DNA of 64,000 nt from positions 62,001 through 126,000 of the forward strand of contig NZ_AOLM01000028.1 of NCBI RefSeq assembly GCF_000337835.1, given 5' to 3'. This document shows positions 7,852 through 16,408 of this stretch, piece after piece. The number at the start of each line of letters is the position of its first letter. The stretch's first letter is position 1. The notes under the pieces were generated by a model. It ran no database searches, was not told the origin of the DNA, and was given only the letters and a program-made list of their open reading frames with translations. The translations under genes were made by a program, and so were the position numbers. The stretch comes from Haloferax sulfurifontis ATCC BAA-897. GTDB lineage: Archaea > Halobacteriota > Halobacteria > Halobacteriales > Haloferacaceae.

Positions 7852-9132
7852 TCAGTCCTCGCCGGCGGTCGCCTCGTCGTCGGTCGCCGCGTGGCCGGTC
7901 GCCCCGTGGTCGCTCGCTTCGTCGCCCGCGTCGGTCTCGTCCACGCGGTCGTAGAGGACGGACTCGCCGGGTTTGACCGTCCCGCCGGTCGGGATTCTGA
8001 CGCCCGCGTTCAGCGAGGCGTTGATGCCGGTCTTCACCCCGTCACCGAGGACGACGCCGTACTTCCGACGACCCGACGAGACGAGTTCGCCTTTGAGCAT
8101 CTGCCGGACGGGCTCGCCGTCGTGTCGGAGGTTCGCCACTTTTGTCCCCGCGCCGAAGTTCACGTCGCGGCCGAGGAGGCTATCGCCGACGTACGAGAGG
8201 TGGCCGACCGTCGCGCCCTCCATCAGGACGCTGTTTTTCACCTCGACGGCGTGGCCGACCTTGGCGTGCTCGCCGACGAGCGTGTGCCCGCGGACGTAGG
8301 CGTTCGGGCCGACGGTGGCCCCGCTCCGGACGAGCACCGGCCCCTCGATGACCACGCCGGAGCGGACCGTCGCGCCCGCCTCGACGACGACCGGCCCGTC
8401 GAGTTCGGCCCGCTCGGACACGTCGCCGTCGATTCGCGGTTCGAGTTCGCCGAGCTTCCACTCGTTGGCTTCGAGGAGTTCCCACGGCCGCCCCACGTCG
8501 AGCCAGCGCTCGAAGGCGACGCCGCGCACGTCGTAGGCCTCGCAGGTCGCCGCGAGCACGTCGGTCAGTTCGAGTTCGCCGCGGTCGCTCTCGTCCACGT
8601 CGAGCCAGTCGTGGGCCTCGGCCGGGAAGACGTACGCGCCGGCGTTGACGAGGTCAGACGGCGGGTCCGCGGGCTTCTCGACGACGCCGGTGACGAAGCC
8701 CTCGTCGTCGGTGTCGAGGACGCCGTAGGAACTCGGGTCGTCGACGCGGAACGACCCGACCGCGGGCGTCCCCTCGTACAGCGTCGACAGCGTCGGCACG
8801 TCGTACAGCGCGTCGCCGTTGAGGACGACGAACGGCTCGTCGGGGTCGAGATGGGGGGCCGCGGCGCGGACGGCGTCGGCCGTCCCGCGCTGTTCCGACT
8901 GGACGGCGAACTCGACGGGGACGCCCCCGCGCTCGTCGCCGAAGTAGTCGCGCACGTCTCCGGCCTCGTAGCCGACGACGAGAGTGATGTCCGTCGCGCC
9001 CGCCTCGATGGCCGCGTCGGCGGTGTGTGCGACGAGCGGCCGGTCGGCCACGGGGAGCATCGGCTTCGGTCGGCGGTCCGTGAGCGGACGCATCCGGGTG
9101 CCGCGGCCGGCGGCGAGAATGACAGTCTGCAT
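7852..9132 (-). CDS. bifunctional UDP-GlcNAc pyrophosphorylase/GlcN-1-P acetyltransferase-type protein
   Basis: The 426-residue protein starts MQTVILAAGRGTRMRPLT, the nucleotide-binding loop of sugar-1-phosphate nucleotidyltransferases, followed by KPMLPVADRP. The NTP-transferase domain spans about residues 1-230. A left-handed beta-helix (about 245-400) has hexapeptide repeats such as VVVEAGATVRSGVVIEGPVL and the HLSYVGDS/NFGAGTKVANLRHDG segment typical of GlmU acetyltransferase halves. It should make UDP-GlcNAc from glucosamine-1-phosphate, for N-glycans and S-layer sugars. Other NDP-sugar roles are possible because the window has a second homologue at 1-831. The last 30 residues are an acidic tail. 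Confidence 0.88.
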   Translation of the reverse strand: MQTVILAAGRGTRMRPLTDRRPKPMLPVADRPLVAHTADAAIEAGATDITLVVGYEAGDVRDYFGDERGGVPVEFAVQSEQRGTADAVRAAAPHLDPDEPFVVLNGDALYDVPTLSTLYEGTPAVGSFRVDDPSSYGVLDTDDEGFVTGVVEKPADPPSDLVNAGAYVFPAEAHDWLDVDESDRGELELTDVLAATCEAYDVRGVAFERWLDVGRPWELLEANEWKLGELEPRIDGDVSERAELDGPVVVEAGATVRSGVVIEGPVLVRSGATVGPNAYVRGHTLVGEHAKVGHAVEVKNSVLMEGATVGHLSYVGDSLLGRDVNFGAGTKVANLRHDGEPVRQMLKGELVSSGRRKYGVVLGDGVKTGINASLNAGVRIPTGGTVKPGESVLYDRVDETDAGDEASDHGATGHAATDDEATAGED

Positions 9133-9550
9133 ACCTCCCTAAGGGACTGCGCGGAAGAAATTTCTTCGGTCCGGACGATATCGAGGCGGGGACCAATCGT
9201 CGTGCTGTGGGTTGCCTCTGATCCACCTACCGATACCGACTCGAGGTGGGACGGCCGGCACGGCAACTATCTGTCAATATCAGTCTGACAAAACGCTTGC
9301 GAACTCCGCGCCGGATTCGACTCCGAGACTCCGCCGTCGCGCGGCGCGGTCGCTCCGGGGCGGTTCGAACCACACGGCCCGCGAACGGCGAGTACGTTGG
9401 GGTTACGATGGGTTGGAGATTCGCACGAGACGCGGCGCCGTGTGTTAGTGAACGGACGAACGCCAGCGTGTAATAGTTTCGTTCCGCGGCGACGCGAACC
9501 GCGTTCGTGGGCGTTATTACCATCCCACCCTTCGGCTGTGGAGGGTTACG
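9133..9550. other. non-coding region with a partial repeat of the next gene's start
   Basis: This stretch of 418 bases has no convincing gene. It contains an imperfect copy (9400-9431) of the start region of the gene at 9551: GGGTTACGATGG, then GGAGATTCGCAC, with a 4-base insertion. There is a TATA-like GTTATTACC at about 9512-9520, some 30 bases before the ATG. Confidence 0.5.
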
Positions 9551-10639
9551 ATGGAGATTCGCACAGGACTCTCTTACGGAGACGTATTGCTGGTTCCACA
9601 GCGCTCGCCGGTCGACAGCCGGAGCGACGTGGACCTCTCGACCAACGTGACGCCCGACTTGCGCCTCGACACGCCGCTCGTCAGCGCGGCCATGGACACC
9701 GTCACCGAAGCGGACCTCGCGGCGACGCTCTCGGGCCTCGGCGGCCTCGGCGTCGTCCACCGCTTCCTCGACGTGGACGAGCAGGCCGAACAGGTCCGCC
9801 GCGTCGCCGAGGCGGGCGGGACCGTCTCGGGCGCGGTCGGCATCAACGAGGACTACCTCGACCGGACCGAGGCGCTCCTCGACGCCGGCGCGGACGCTAT
9901 CGTGATGGACATCGCTCACGGCCACATGGAGCGGTGTCTCGACGCCGTCGAACGGATTCGCGACGAGTTCGACCCCGAAATCGTCGCGGGCAACGTCGTC
10001 ACGCCGGCGGCCGTCGAAGACCTCTGGGAGGCCGGCGCGGGCTGTGTGAAAGTCGGTGTCGGGCCGGGTTCGCACTGCACGACCCGCGAGGTTGCGGGCG
10101 CGGGCTATCCGCAGCTCACGGCCGTCTCGGAGTGCGCCGAGCGGGCGCACGACCTCGGCATCCACGTCATGGCCGACGGGGGGATTCGGACCTCCGGCGA
10201 CGCCGCGAAGGCGCTCATGGCCGGCGCGGACACCGTCATGATGGGGAGCTTCTTCGCCGGGACCGACGAGGCACCGGGCCGGGTCGTCGAGGTCGACGGC
10301 GAGACGTACAAGCGCTCCCGCGGGATGGCCTCCACGGAGGCCGCAGACGACCGCGAGGACAAACAGAGCGACGTGGACGCCGGTGAGGGCGTCGAGGCGC
10401 TCACGCCCTACAAGGGGCCGGTCGAACCGCTCGTCGAGGAGTTCCTCGGCGGGGTTCGCTCCGGGGTGAGCTACTGCGGCGGTCACACGCTCGCCGACGC
10501 CCGCGAGAAGGCCTCGTTCGTCCGCGTCGCGGCGAGCGCGAAGGAGCGAGAAGGCGCACACGGCGTCGTCTTCGCCGAGGGCCCCGTCGAGGTCGACGAG
10601 GAGGCCGAACGCGAGTTGCAGGCTCCGATGGCCGACTGA
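9551..10639 (+). CDS. IMP dehydrogenase/GMP reductase family protein, probably GMP reductase-like
   Basis: The 362-residue TIM barrel lacks the CBS pair of classical IMP dehydrogenase (about 490 aa). The catalytic loop [13 protein letters not shown] places the nucleophile at Cys176, and [20 protein letters not shown] is the phosphate-binding region. The segment after the Cys ([18 protein letters not shown]) looks more like GMP reductase (GVGYPQLSAV) than IMPDH, and the IMPDH Arg-Tyr flap is not obvious. It would therefore convert GMP to IMP with NADPH, although haloarchaeal members are often labelled IMP dehydrogenase. Confidence 0.85.
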   Translation: MEIRTGLSYGDVLLVPQRSPVDSRSDVDLSTNVTPDLRLDTPLVSAAMDTVTEADLAATLSGLGGLGVVHRFLDVDEQAEQVRRVAEAGGTVSGAVGINEDYLDRTEALLDAGADAIVMDIAHGHMERCLDAVERIRDEFDPEIVAGNVVTPAAVEDLWEAGAGCVKVGVGPGSHCTTREVAGAGYPQLTAVSECAERAHDLGIHVMADGGIRTSGDAAKALMAGADTVMMGSFFAGTDEAPGRVVEVDGETYKRSRGMASTEAADDREDKQSDVDAGEGVEALTPYKGPVEPLVEEFLGGVRSGVSYCGGHTLADAREKASFVRVAASAKEREGAHGVVFAEGPVEVDEEAERELQAPMAD

Positions 10640-11334
10640 CTCCGAGGTCGGGGAACCGACTCCCGACGCGACACCGCGCGGTGACTCACGACGCGACGCG
10701 AGACGACGCGGACCGCCACGCCGGCGACCGCGCCCTCGCCGAGCGACGGCGTTCGCGCTGACACACCGGCGTCATCGCGCTCGAATAACATCTCAGATTC
10801 GATAGTATTCGACTGTTATTTTTGAATATTGGTAGTTATTTAGTTCGAGCACATGGCTTCGATTCGAGTTCGAACACTCGGCAATCGGGTCCACAGCGAG
10901 CCGACTGATCGATTTCTCTCGTCACCCCTAACACCGAAATTTCGCTCGAATAGCGCGTCAATCGCGCGAAAAACGCACCGTTCGTCCGCTTTGAATCGCC
11001 GCGCCGCGCTCGCATCTCGGACGGAGGAACTCGGCCACCGAATCGAGTTCGTCGCGCTCGTGACCCTCTCCGACGATGACTTATCAAGCCAGATTAGAAC
11101 TATATATACTGATACGTTTGCCGACGGACACCGCCGAACTCGACCGGCTCGCCTGACAACCGTATCTGTGTCACGAGTCGCGGAAGTCGACTCGCCCCAT
11201 CCGTGACAAACATAATTCTGTAATCTCTTTGGTGTCGGCCGGCTCGCGTCCGAACGACTCCGGGAACGGGCCGTCCGGCGTCAAACATCCGCGAAATACA
11301 GCTATGCCGAACCGTTGTTTTGCATCACTGGAGA
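10640..11334. other. long non-coding, AT-richer intergenic region
   Basis: About 700 bases between convergent genes lack a convincing coding frame. AT-rich patches (10795-10850, with GTTATTTTTGAATATTGG, and 11095-11115, with AACTATATATACTGATACG) are far below the local G+C level. Open frames here have poor composition for a halophile (basic, Ser/Arg-rich). It could hold an unannotated small RNA, a degraded insertion or a regulatory zone. No tRNA cloverleaf is apparent. Confidence 0.5.
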
Positions 11335-12105
11335 CTACGAGTAGGTCGCGCGGATGCCGATGACCCGAGCGGCCTGCGTCACCATCTCGGGGACCTCCGT
11401 GTGGTACCACTCGCCTTTCATCCGGGTGGTTGGACCGGAGACGCTAATCGCGCCGAGGATGGTCTCGTCGTCGGAGAGAATCGGCGCGCCGACCGCTCGC
11501 ATCCCGGTGATGCGCTCTTCGTCGTTGAAGGCGTAGCCGCGCTCGCGAATCGTCGCCAACTCGGCTTCGAGGGCGTCGCGGTCGTCTATCGTCTTCGTCG
11601 TCAGCCGCGTCAGTTCGCCGTCGAGAATCTCCCTTCGGCGCTCCTCGTCGCAGAACGCGAGGTAGGACTTGCCGACCGACGTGGTGTGGAGGTCGACGGT
11701 CGTGCCGATGTGCGAGTCGGTCTGGGGGCCCTGTTCGGATTTCACCTGATAGATGTAGACGCCGCGGCCGTTCTCCTCGACCATCACTTGTCCGCGCTCG
11801 CCGACGGCCTCGACGAGGTCGTCCATCTCGCCGATGGAGGCGTGGTACAGCGCGTGTCGCGTCCGGGCGTGGTCGCCGAGGTCGAGGAACTTCAGGCCCA
11901 GCGCGTACTCGTCGCCCTGCCTGACGACGTAGCCGAGTTCCGCGAGCGTCTTGAGGTGGTTGTGGGCCGTGCTCTTCGAGATGCCGAGGTCGTTCGCTAT
12001 CTCCGACACCCCGCTCGCGTCGTGGTCCCTGATGTGTTCGACGATGCCGAACGACGTTTTCGTAGCGCCGATTGTTCCCGTCGCATCGTTCCCGTTCGTG
12101 TTCAT
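11335..12105 (-). CDS. IclR-family transcriptional regulator
   Basis: From the ATG at 12105 (an earlier in-frame TTG is less likely) this is a 256-residue IclR protein. The N-terminal winged helix (TSFGIVEHIRDHDASGVSEI, then LGISKSTAHNHLKTL) is followed by the effector-binding domain (about residues 85-250) with the family's TTVDLHTTSVGKSYLAF and RERGYAFNDEER motifs. IclR proteins usually bind a small organic acid or aromatic and control the adjacent catabolic operon. It sits at the downstream end of the leftward liv/MmgE-PrpD block, so it is the likely regulator of the 11-31 kb island. Confidence 0.93.
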   Translation of the reverse strand: MNTNGNDATGTIGATKTSFGIVEHIRDHDASGVSEIANDLGISKSTAHNHLKTLAELGYVVRQGDEYALGLKFLDLGDHARTRHALYHASIGEMDDLVEAVGERGQVMVEENGRGVYIYQVKSEQGPQTDSHIGTTVDLHTTSVGKSYLAFCDEERRREILDGELTRLTTKTIDDRDALEAELATIRERGYAFNDEERITGMRAVGAPILSDDETILGAISVSGPTTRMKGEWYHTEVPEMVTQAARVIGIRATYS

Positions 12106-12174
12106 AGTTAGCAATCAGGCAGTGAGGTAATAATTGTTGGCGTTTTGTTCGGGTAAGCCGAACGAGTGTTCGCC

Positions 12175-13548
12175 TCAGTACCGAGTCAGCGCGGCGACGG
12201 TCTCGCGGACCGGCCTCGAACCGACCGCCGAGAGCGCGTCGAGCGCCGCGTCCGCGGCGTCCTCGCCGAGACCGAACGCGAGCAGGTCGCGGTTGCGCGA
12301 GTCGAGGTCGGCCGCCGACAGCGGGTCGCGGTAGTCGCCGCGGGGGTACTCGCGCTCGCCGACGTAGCGGCTCCCGTCGCGGGCGGTCACCTCGACGCGC
12401 GCCCCCCAATCGTCGGGGAACGCCCGCTCGAACGCCTCGTCCGCGTGGAGGTGGACGCGCTCCGAGAGCCCCTGCACGGCCTCGTCGCCGAGCGCGTCGT
12501 CGAGGAAGTCGTCGAGTTCGACGCTCCCGTCTGCGACCCAGCGGGCGAGGACGTACGGCGTCGAGAACTTCGCCGCGGTGAGCGTCTCGGGTCGCGCGTG
12601 GCTCATGTCGACGCCGTTGCGGTAGGTGTACACGTCGATTCGGTCCACGTCGCCGGGCGCGAGGTCGTCCGCGCCGGCGTCTCGTAGGGCGTCGAGCGGG
12701 GCGTGGGTGTAGCGACACGACGGATACGGCTTCTGGTAGGCCTCGGAAATCCACCAGTCGTCGCCGAGCGAATCGAACAGGGCGTCGAACTCGCCGTCGC
12801 CGAGGAGCGTTTCGAACGGGTCGTAGACGGCCTCCATCGCCGCGGGCGACCCGCGGAGGCCGGCGGCGGTCAGCGTCGCGGCGCTCACGCCGGCCTGCGC
12901 GGAGAACCCGGCGGTGACGTTCCGCGACGGCGCGCCCTCTGCGAAGGGGTCGTGCATGGAGGCGACCGCGAGGTTCAGCGCGGTCCGGACCGTCTCGCGC
13001 ACCCCGTCGGGCGACTGTCCCGCGCAGACGGCGGCTGTCAGCGCCGGCCCGAGCGTCGTCCACGTCGAGTGCGGGTCGCGGACGAGCCACGGAATCGCCT
13101 CGTTCATCCGGGCCTTCATCGCGAAGATGGCGTACTCGAAGCGCGCGCACAGCTCGTAGGAGCGGACGCAGGCGTCTACGAACGTCTCGCCGTCCACGTC
13201 GTTGGCCTCGGCGACGCCGACCGCGCCCGCGACGACGCTCGCGCCGACGTGGCCGCCGCGGTTGTGGCCCTCCTCTATCTCCTGTGTTATCGCCGCCGTC
13301 GCGTTCAACAGCGCCGCCTGCGACGGGTCGACCCGGCGGTCGGTCCCGAGGACGGACGCCGGGCCGTCGGCCAGTTTCGCGTCGCGGAAGACGCCCGCGT
13401 GCTGTGGCGCGGCCGCCCCCGCGACGGTCGCCGCGAGCACGTCCGCGACGATTCGCGCCCCGTCGGCGCGCACGTCGTCGGGTATCTCGTCGGTCAGAAA
13501 GCCGTACACCTGTCGTTCCCAGTCTCTGACTGGCTCGTGTGAAATCAT
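12175..13548 (-). CDS. MmgE/PrpD family protein (first of two)
   Basis: The 457-residue protein has the all-helical N-terminal domain and C-terminal lid of the MmgE/PrpD superfamily, which includes 2-methylcitrate dehydratase, cis-aconitate decarboxylase and iminodisuccinate epimerase. Recognisable segments are QEIEEGHNRGGHVGASVV (family LDDGH.HPG region with active-site His), LNLAVASMHDPFAEG, and CRYTHAPLDALRDAG. The substrate is probably a branched di- or tricarboxylate, but the sequence does not tell which. Its ATG overlaps the stop of the upstream paralogue at 13545 by 4 bases (ATGA). Confidence 0.88.
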   Translation of the reverse strand: MISHEPVRDWERQVYGFLTDEIPDDVRADGARIVADVLAATVAGAAAPQHAGVFRDAKLADGPASVLGTDRRVDPSQAALLNATAAITQEIEEGHNRGGHVGASVVAGAVGVAEANDVDGETFVDACVRSYELCARFEYAIFAMKARMNEAIPWLVRDPHSTWTTLGPALTAAVCAGQSPDGVRETVRTALNLAVASMHDPFAEGAPSRNVTAGFSAQAGVSAATLTAAGLRGSPAAMEAVYDPFETLLGDGEFDALFDSLGDDWWISEAYQKPYPSCRYTHAPLDALRDAGADDLAPGDVDRIDVYTYRNGVDMSHARPETLTAAKFSTPYVLARWVADGSVELDDFLDDALGDEAVQGLSERVHLHADEAFERAFPDDWGARVEVTARDGSRYVGEREYPRGDYRDPLSAADLDSRNRDLLAFGLGEDAADAALDALSAVGSRPVRETVAALTRY

Positions 13549-14918
13549 GGTCTCAGTGGTCTCAGTGGTCTCGGTGAGTGTCGGGGGTGCTCAGGCCCGA
13601 GTGAGGGCGCAGAGCACGCGGGGGCGGCGGGTTCGGTCGCCGCGGTCCAGAGGCCGTCGACGCCGCCGTCGCCGATGACGGGCGCGACGAGTCGGTCGAA
13701 CTTCGCTCGGAGTTCCGATTCGGTGAACGGGTCGCGTTCGCCGCCGCGGGCGGCGCGCACCTCGCGGGCGTACCGCTCGCCGTCGCCCGTCTCGACGGTG
13801 ACGCGCGCGCCGCGCTCGTCGGGGGCGCGGGCCGCGAACTCCTCGGTGGCGACCACGTCCACGCGGCGGGCGAACCCGAGGGCGGTCTTCGTCAGCGCCT
13901 CGTCGGTGAACGCCTCCTTGCCGGTCTCGCCGGTCGTCAGCGCCGAGGCGACGGCGAAGGGAATCGAGAACTTCGCCTGCAGGGCGTTGGCGGGCGCGGG
14001 TTCCGACAGCGCCGCGGCCGCGGGGTACGTCTCGACGCTAACCGACTCGATGTCGGCCGCGTCGACGCCCGTCTCGTCGACGAGGAGCGCCACGGCGTCG
14101 AGGGCGGCGTGGGTGTAGCGGCAGGCCGCGTGGACCTTGAAGTAGCCGCGCTCGAGTTCCCAGCGCTCGCCGAGTTCGTCGGCGAGGGCGCTCCGGTCGG
14201 GGCCGTCCGCGGCCACGGGTTCGAGGTGTCGCGCCACGCCGTCGTCGAGGCCGGTGAACCCCGACTCGGCCTGGTCGACCGCGAGGAGGCCCGAGAGGTT
14301 ACTCATCCCCACGTAGCCGTTTCTGACGGTCGCGCCCTCGGTCGCCGCCTCGAACCGGGTGTGCTGGGCGTAGTTCGCCGCCATGCGCATCGCGTCGAGC
14401 GTCGTCTCGGCGTCGAGGCCGCGGAGTCGGGCGACGGCCGCGGCGGTCCCGACGCCGCCCCACACGCCGTGGGGGTGGAGGCCGTCCGCGAGCGGGACCA
14501 CCGTCTGGGCGGCGCGGACCGCCGCCTCGTAGCCGGCGACGAACGCCGTCAGGAACTCGTCGCCGCTCCGGTAGGCGGACTCGCCGTCCGCGAGGAGCGC
14601 GGGCAGGACGTGTATCGCGGGGTGGCCGGCCGCGAAGCGGTGGCCCTCGTCGAGTTCGAGGACGCTCCCGGCGGCCGCGTTGACGAACGCGGCGCGGTAC
14701 GCGGTGGTCCGCTCGCCAGCCGTCCCCATGACGGTCGATTCGCCGCCGTTCTCGTCGGCCCACCGGCGCGCCAGCGCGGCGACCGCGGGGTCCGACGCGC
14801 CGCCCAGCACCGCGCCGATGGTGTCGGCGACGACGAGGGACGCGCGCTCGACGACCGACGCGGGGAGGTCGGCCCGGTCGAGGTCGGCGACGAACGACGC
14901 GAGCGCTTCGTCGGTCAT
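13545..14918 (-). CDS. MmgE/PrpD family protein (second of two)
   Basis: The 457-residue paralogue of the next gene has LELDEGHRFAAGHPAIHVLP (active-site His region), a central MRMAANYAQHTRFEA helix and CRYTHAALDAVALL. It shares the MmgE/PrpD fold but is clearly diverged, so the pair may form a heterodimer or handle consecutive steps. The C-terminal 25 residues are an unusual Pro/Arg-rich extension (PLRPLRP at the end) over a DNA tandem of TCTCAGTGGT units. The last genes of the transporter operon precede it: the livF stop begins one base past its ATG at 14918. Confidence 0.87.
   Translation of the reverse strand: MTDEALASFVADLDRADLPASVVERASLVVADTIGAVLGGASDPAVAALARRWADENGGESTVMGTAGERTTAYRAAFVNAAAGSVLELDEGHRFAAGHPAIHVLPALLADGESAYRSGDEFLTAFVAGYEAAVRAAQTVVPLADGLHPHGVWGGVGTAAAVARLRGLDAETTLDAMRMAANYAQHTRFEAATEGATVRNGYVGMSNLSGLLAVDQAESGFTGLDDGVARHLEPVAADGPDRSALADELGERWELERGYFKVHAACRYTHAALDAVALLVDETGVDAADIESVSVETYPAAAALSEPAPANALQAKFSIPFAVASALTTGETGKEAFTDEALTKTALGFARRVDVVATEEFAARAPDERGARVTVETGDGERYAREVRAARGGERDPFTESELRAKFDRLVAPVIGDGGVDGLWTAATEPAAPACSAPSLGPEHPRHSPRPLRPLRP
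13551..13576. repeat. short tandem repeat in a gene end
   Basis: TCTCAGTGGT occurs at 13551-13560 and 13561-13570 and continues as a near copy (TCTCGG). It lies in the 3' end of the upstream MmgE/PrpD gene and codes for its repeated Arg-Pro-Leu tail. Replication slippage could have created or extended this tail. Confidence 0.6.
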
Positions 14919-14919
14919 C

Positions 14920-15624
14920 TCACACCCCGAGGTACGCCTCGACGACGCCCTCGTCTTCGAGGAGTTGGTCGCCGTCGGCGGTCATGCTGATGCGGCCGTT
15001 CTCCATGACGTAGCCCCGGTCGGCCAGCTTGAGCGTCTGTTGGACGTTCTGTTCGACCATGAGCACCGTCATGCCCTGCGCGTGGATGTCCTCGATGACG
15101 TCGAACACCTCTTGGACGAGGTGCGGCGCGAGCCCGATGGACGGCTCGTCGAGGATGAGCAGGTCGGGTTCGCCCATGAGTGCGCGGGCGAGCGTCAGCA
15201 TCTGCTGTTCCCCGCCGGACATGGTGCCGGCGCGCTGGTTCTTGCGCTCCGCGAGCCGGGGGAACAGCTCCAGCATCTCGCCGAGGTTCCCCTCGCGGTT
15301 CGCCTTCGCCTCCTCGGTCTGCGCGCCGAGAAGCAGGTTGTCGATGACGGTCATGTTGGTGAACAGGTCGCGGTTCTCCGGGACCTGCACGATGCCGCGC
15401 TCGACGATTTCGTGGGACGCCTTCGAGTGAATCGCCTCGTCGCGGTAGGTTATCTCGCCGTGACTCGGCGAGAGGATGCCGCAGATGGTGCGCATCGTCG
15501 TGGTCTTGCCCGCGCCGTTCGAGCCGATGAGCGCGACGATTTCGCCCTCGTCGACGCGCATGTCGACGCCGTGGAGCACCTCGATGTCGTCGTAGCCGGC
15601 GCGGACGCCGCGAAGTTCAAGCAT
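14920..15624 (-). CDS. livF: Liv-type ABC transporter ATP-binding protein (LivF)
   Basis: The 234-residue ABC ATPase has Walker A GSNGAGKTTT, the signature TMSGGEQQML and Walker B LLILDEPSIGLAP, plus the LivF-type ending (EDEGVVEAYLG). It is the second cytoplasmic ATPase of a branched-chain-amino-acid/amide (HAAT) importer and drives transport through LivH/LivM. ATG at 15624 lies within the last codons of livG (8-base overlap). Confidence 0.95.
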   Translation of the reverse strand: MLELRGVRAGYDDIEVLHGVDMRVDEGEIVALIGSNGAGKTTTMRTICGILSPSHGEITYRDEAIHSKASHEIVERGIVQVPENRDLFTNMTVIDNLLLGAQTEEAKANREGNLGEMLELFPRLAERKNQRAGTMSGGEQQMLTLARALMGEPDLLILDEPSIGLAPHLVQEVFDVIEDIHAQGMTVLMVEQNVQQTLKLADRGYVMENGRISMTADGDQLLEDEGVVEAYLGV

Positions 15625-16408
15625 CGACGTCGAACCCCCCGATGTAGGCCTCGATGACGCGGTCGTCTTCGACCACCGTCTCCGGCGCGCCGAAGGCGAT
15701 GCCCTTCCCCTGGTCCAGCACTTTCACGTAGTCCGAGATGTTCATGATGGCTTTCATGTCGTGTTCGATGATGAGCAGGCTCGTCCCGCGCTCGCGCAGT
15801 TGGCGGAACAGGTCGAGCATCTGCTTCGACTCCGACGGGGTGAGCCCCGCCATAATCTCGTCGAGAAGCAGGATTTCCGGGCGCGTCGAGACCGCGCGGG
15901 CGAGTTCGAGGCGCTTCTGTGCGCCCACGGTGAGTTCGCCCGCCTCCTCTTCGGCCTTGTCCGCGAGCCCGACGAATTCGAGGGTCTCCATGGCGATTTC
16001 GCGCGCCTCGCCCCGGCGGCGCGTGTGGATGTGCGCGCCGACCATCGCGTTCTCGACGACGGTCAGCTCCTCCAGCGGGCGCGTGATCTGGAACGTCCGC
16101 GCCAGCCCCGCCCGCGCGATTTTGTGCGCCGGGAGGCCGGAGATGACCTCGCCGTCGAGTCGGACGGTCCCGCTCGTCGGCGGGAACGCGCCGCTGATGC
16201 AGTTGAACAGCGTGGTCTTGCCCGCGCCGTTCGGCCCGATGAGGCCGATAATCTCGCCGCGGTTGACGGTCATGTCCACGTCGTCGAGCGCCTGCAGGCC
16301 GGAGAAGCGCTTGCCGACGCCCTCGACCGACAGAATCCGCTCGCCGTCGCGGTCGATGTCCGCGTCCGGGTCGTCGACGCTCTGTGCGGTCGTCTCGTCT
16401 GCCGACAT
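15617..16408 (-). CDS. livG: Liv-type ABC transporter ATP-binding protein (LivG)
   Basis: Starting at the ATG at 16408, this 263-residue ATPase has a 20-residue acidic lead, Walker A GPNGAGKTTLFNCISGAF, the Liv-specific ARTFQITRPLEELTVVENAM stretch, signature VGAQKRLELARA and Walker B LLLDEIMAGLTP. Frame remains open upstream, but composition there is that of a shadow of livM. TGATG overlap with the livM stop supports the ATG. It pairs with LivF. Confidence 0.95.
   Translation of the reverse strand: MSADETTAQSVDDPDADIDRDGERILSVEGVGKRFSGLQALDDVDMTVNRGEIIGLIGPNGAGKTTLFNCISGAFPPTSGTVRLDGEVISGLPAHKIARAGLARTFQITRPLEELTVVENAMVGAHIHTRRRGEAREIAMETLEFVGLADKAEEEAGELTVGAQKRLELARAVSTRPEILLLDEIMAGLTPSESKQMLDLFRQLRERGTSLLIIEHDMKAIMNISDYVKVLDQGKGIAFGAPETVVEDDRVIEAYIGGFDVDA

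Noticed and set aside
7825-9288. 487-codon plus-strand frame
   Set aside because: Antisense to the GlmU-like gene, which has a perfect nucleotidyltransferase loop and hexapeptide repeats.
10853-11206. 117-codon plus-strand frame in the AT-richer gap
   Set aside because: Basic and Ser/Arg-rich, unlike halophile proteins, with no domain; I treat the region as non-coding.
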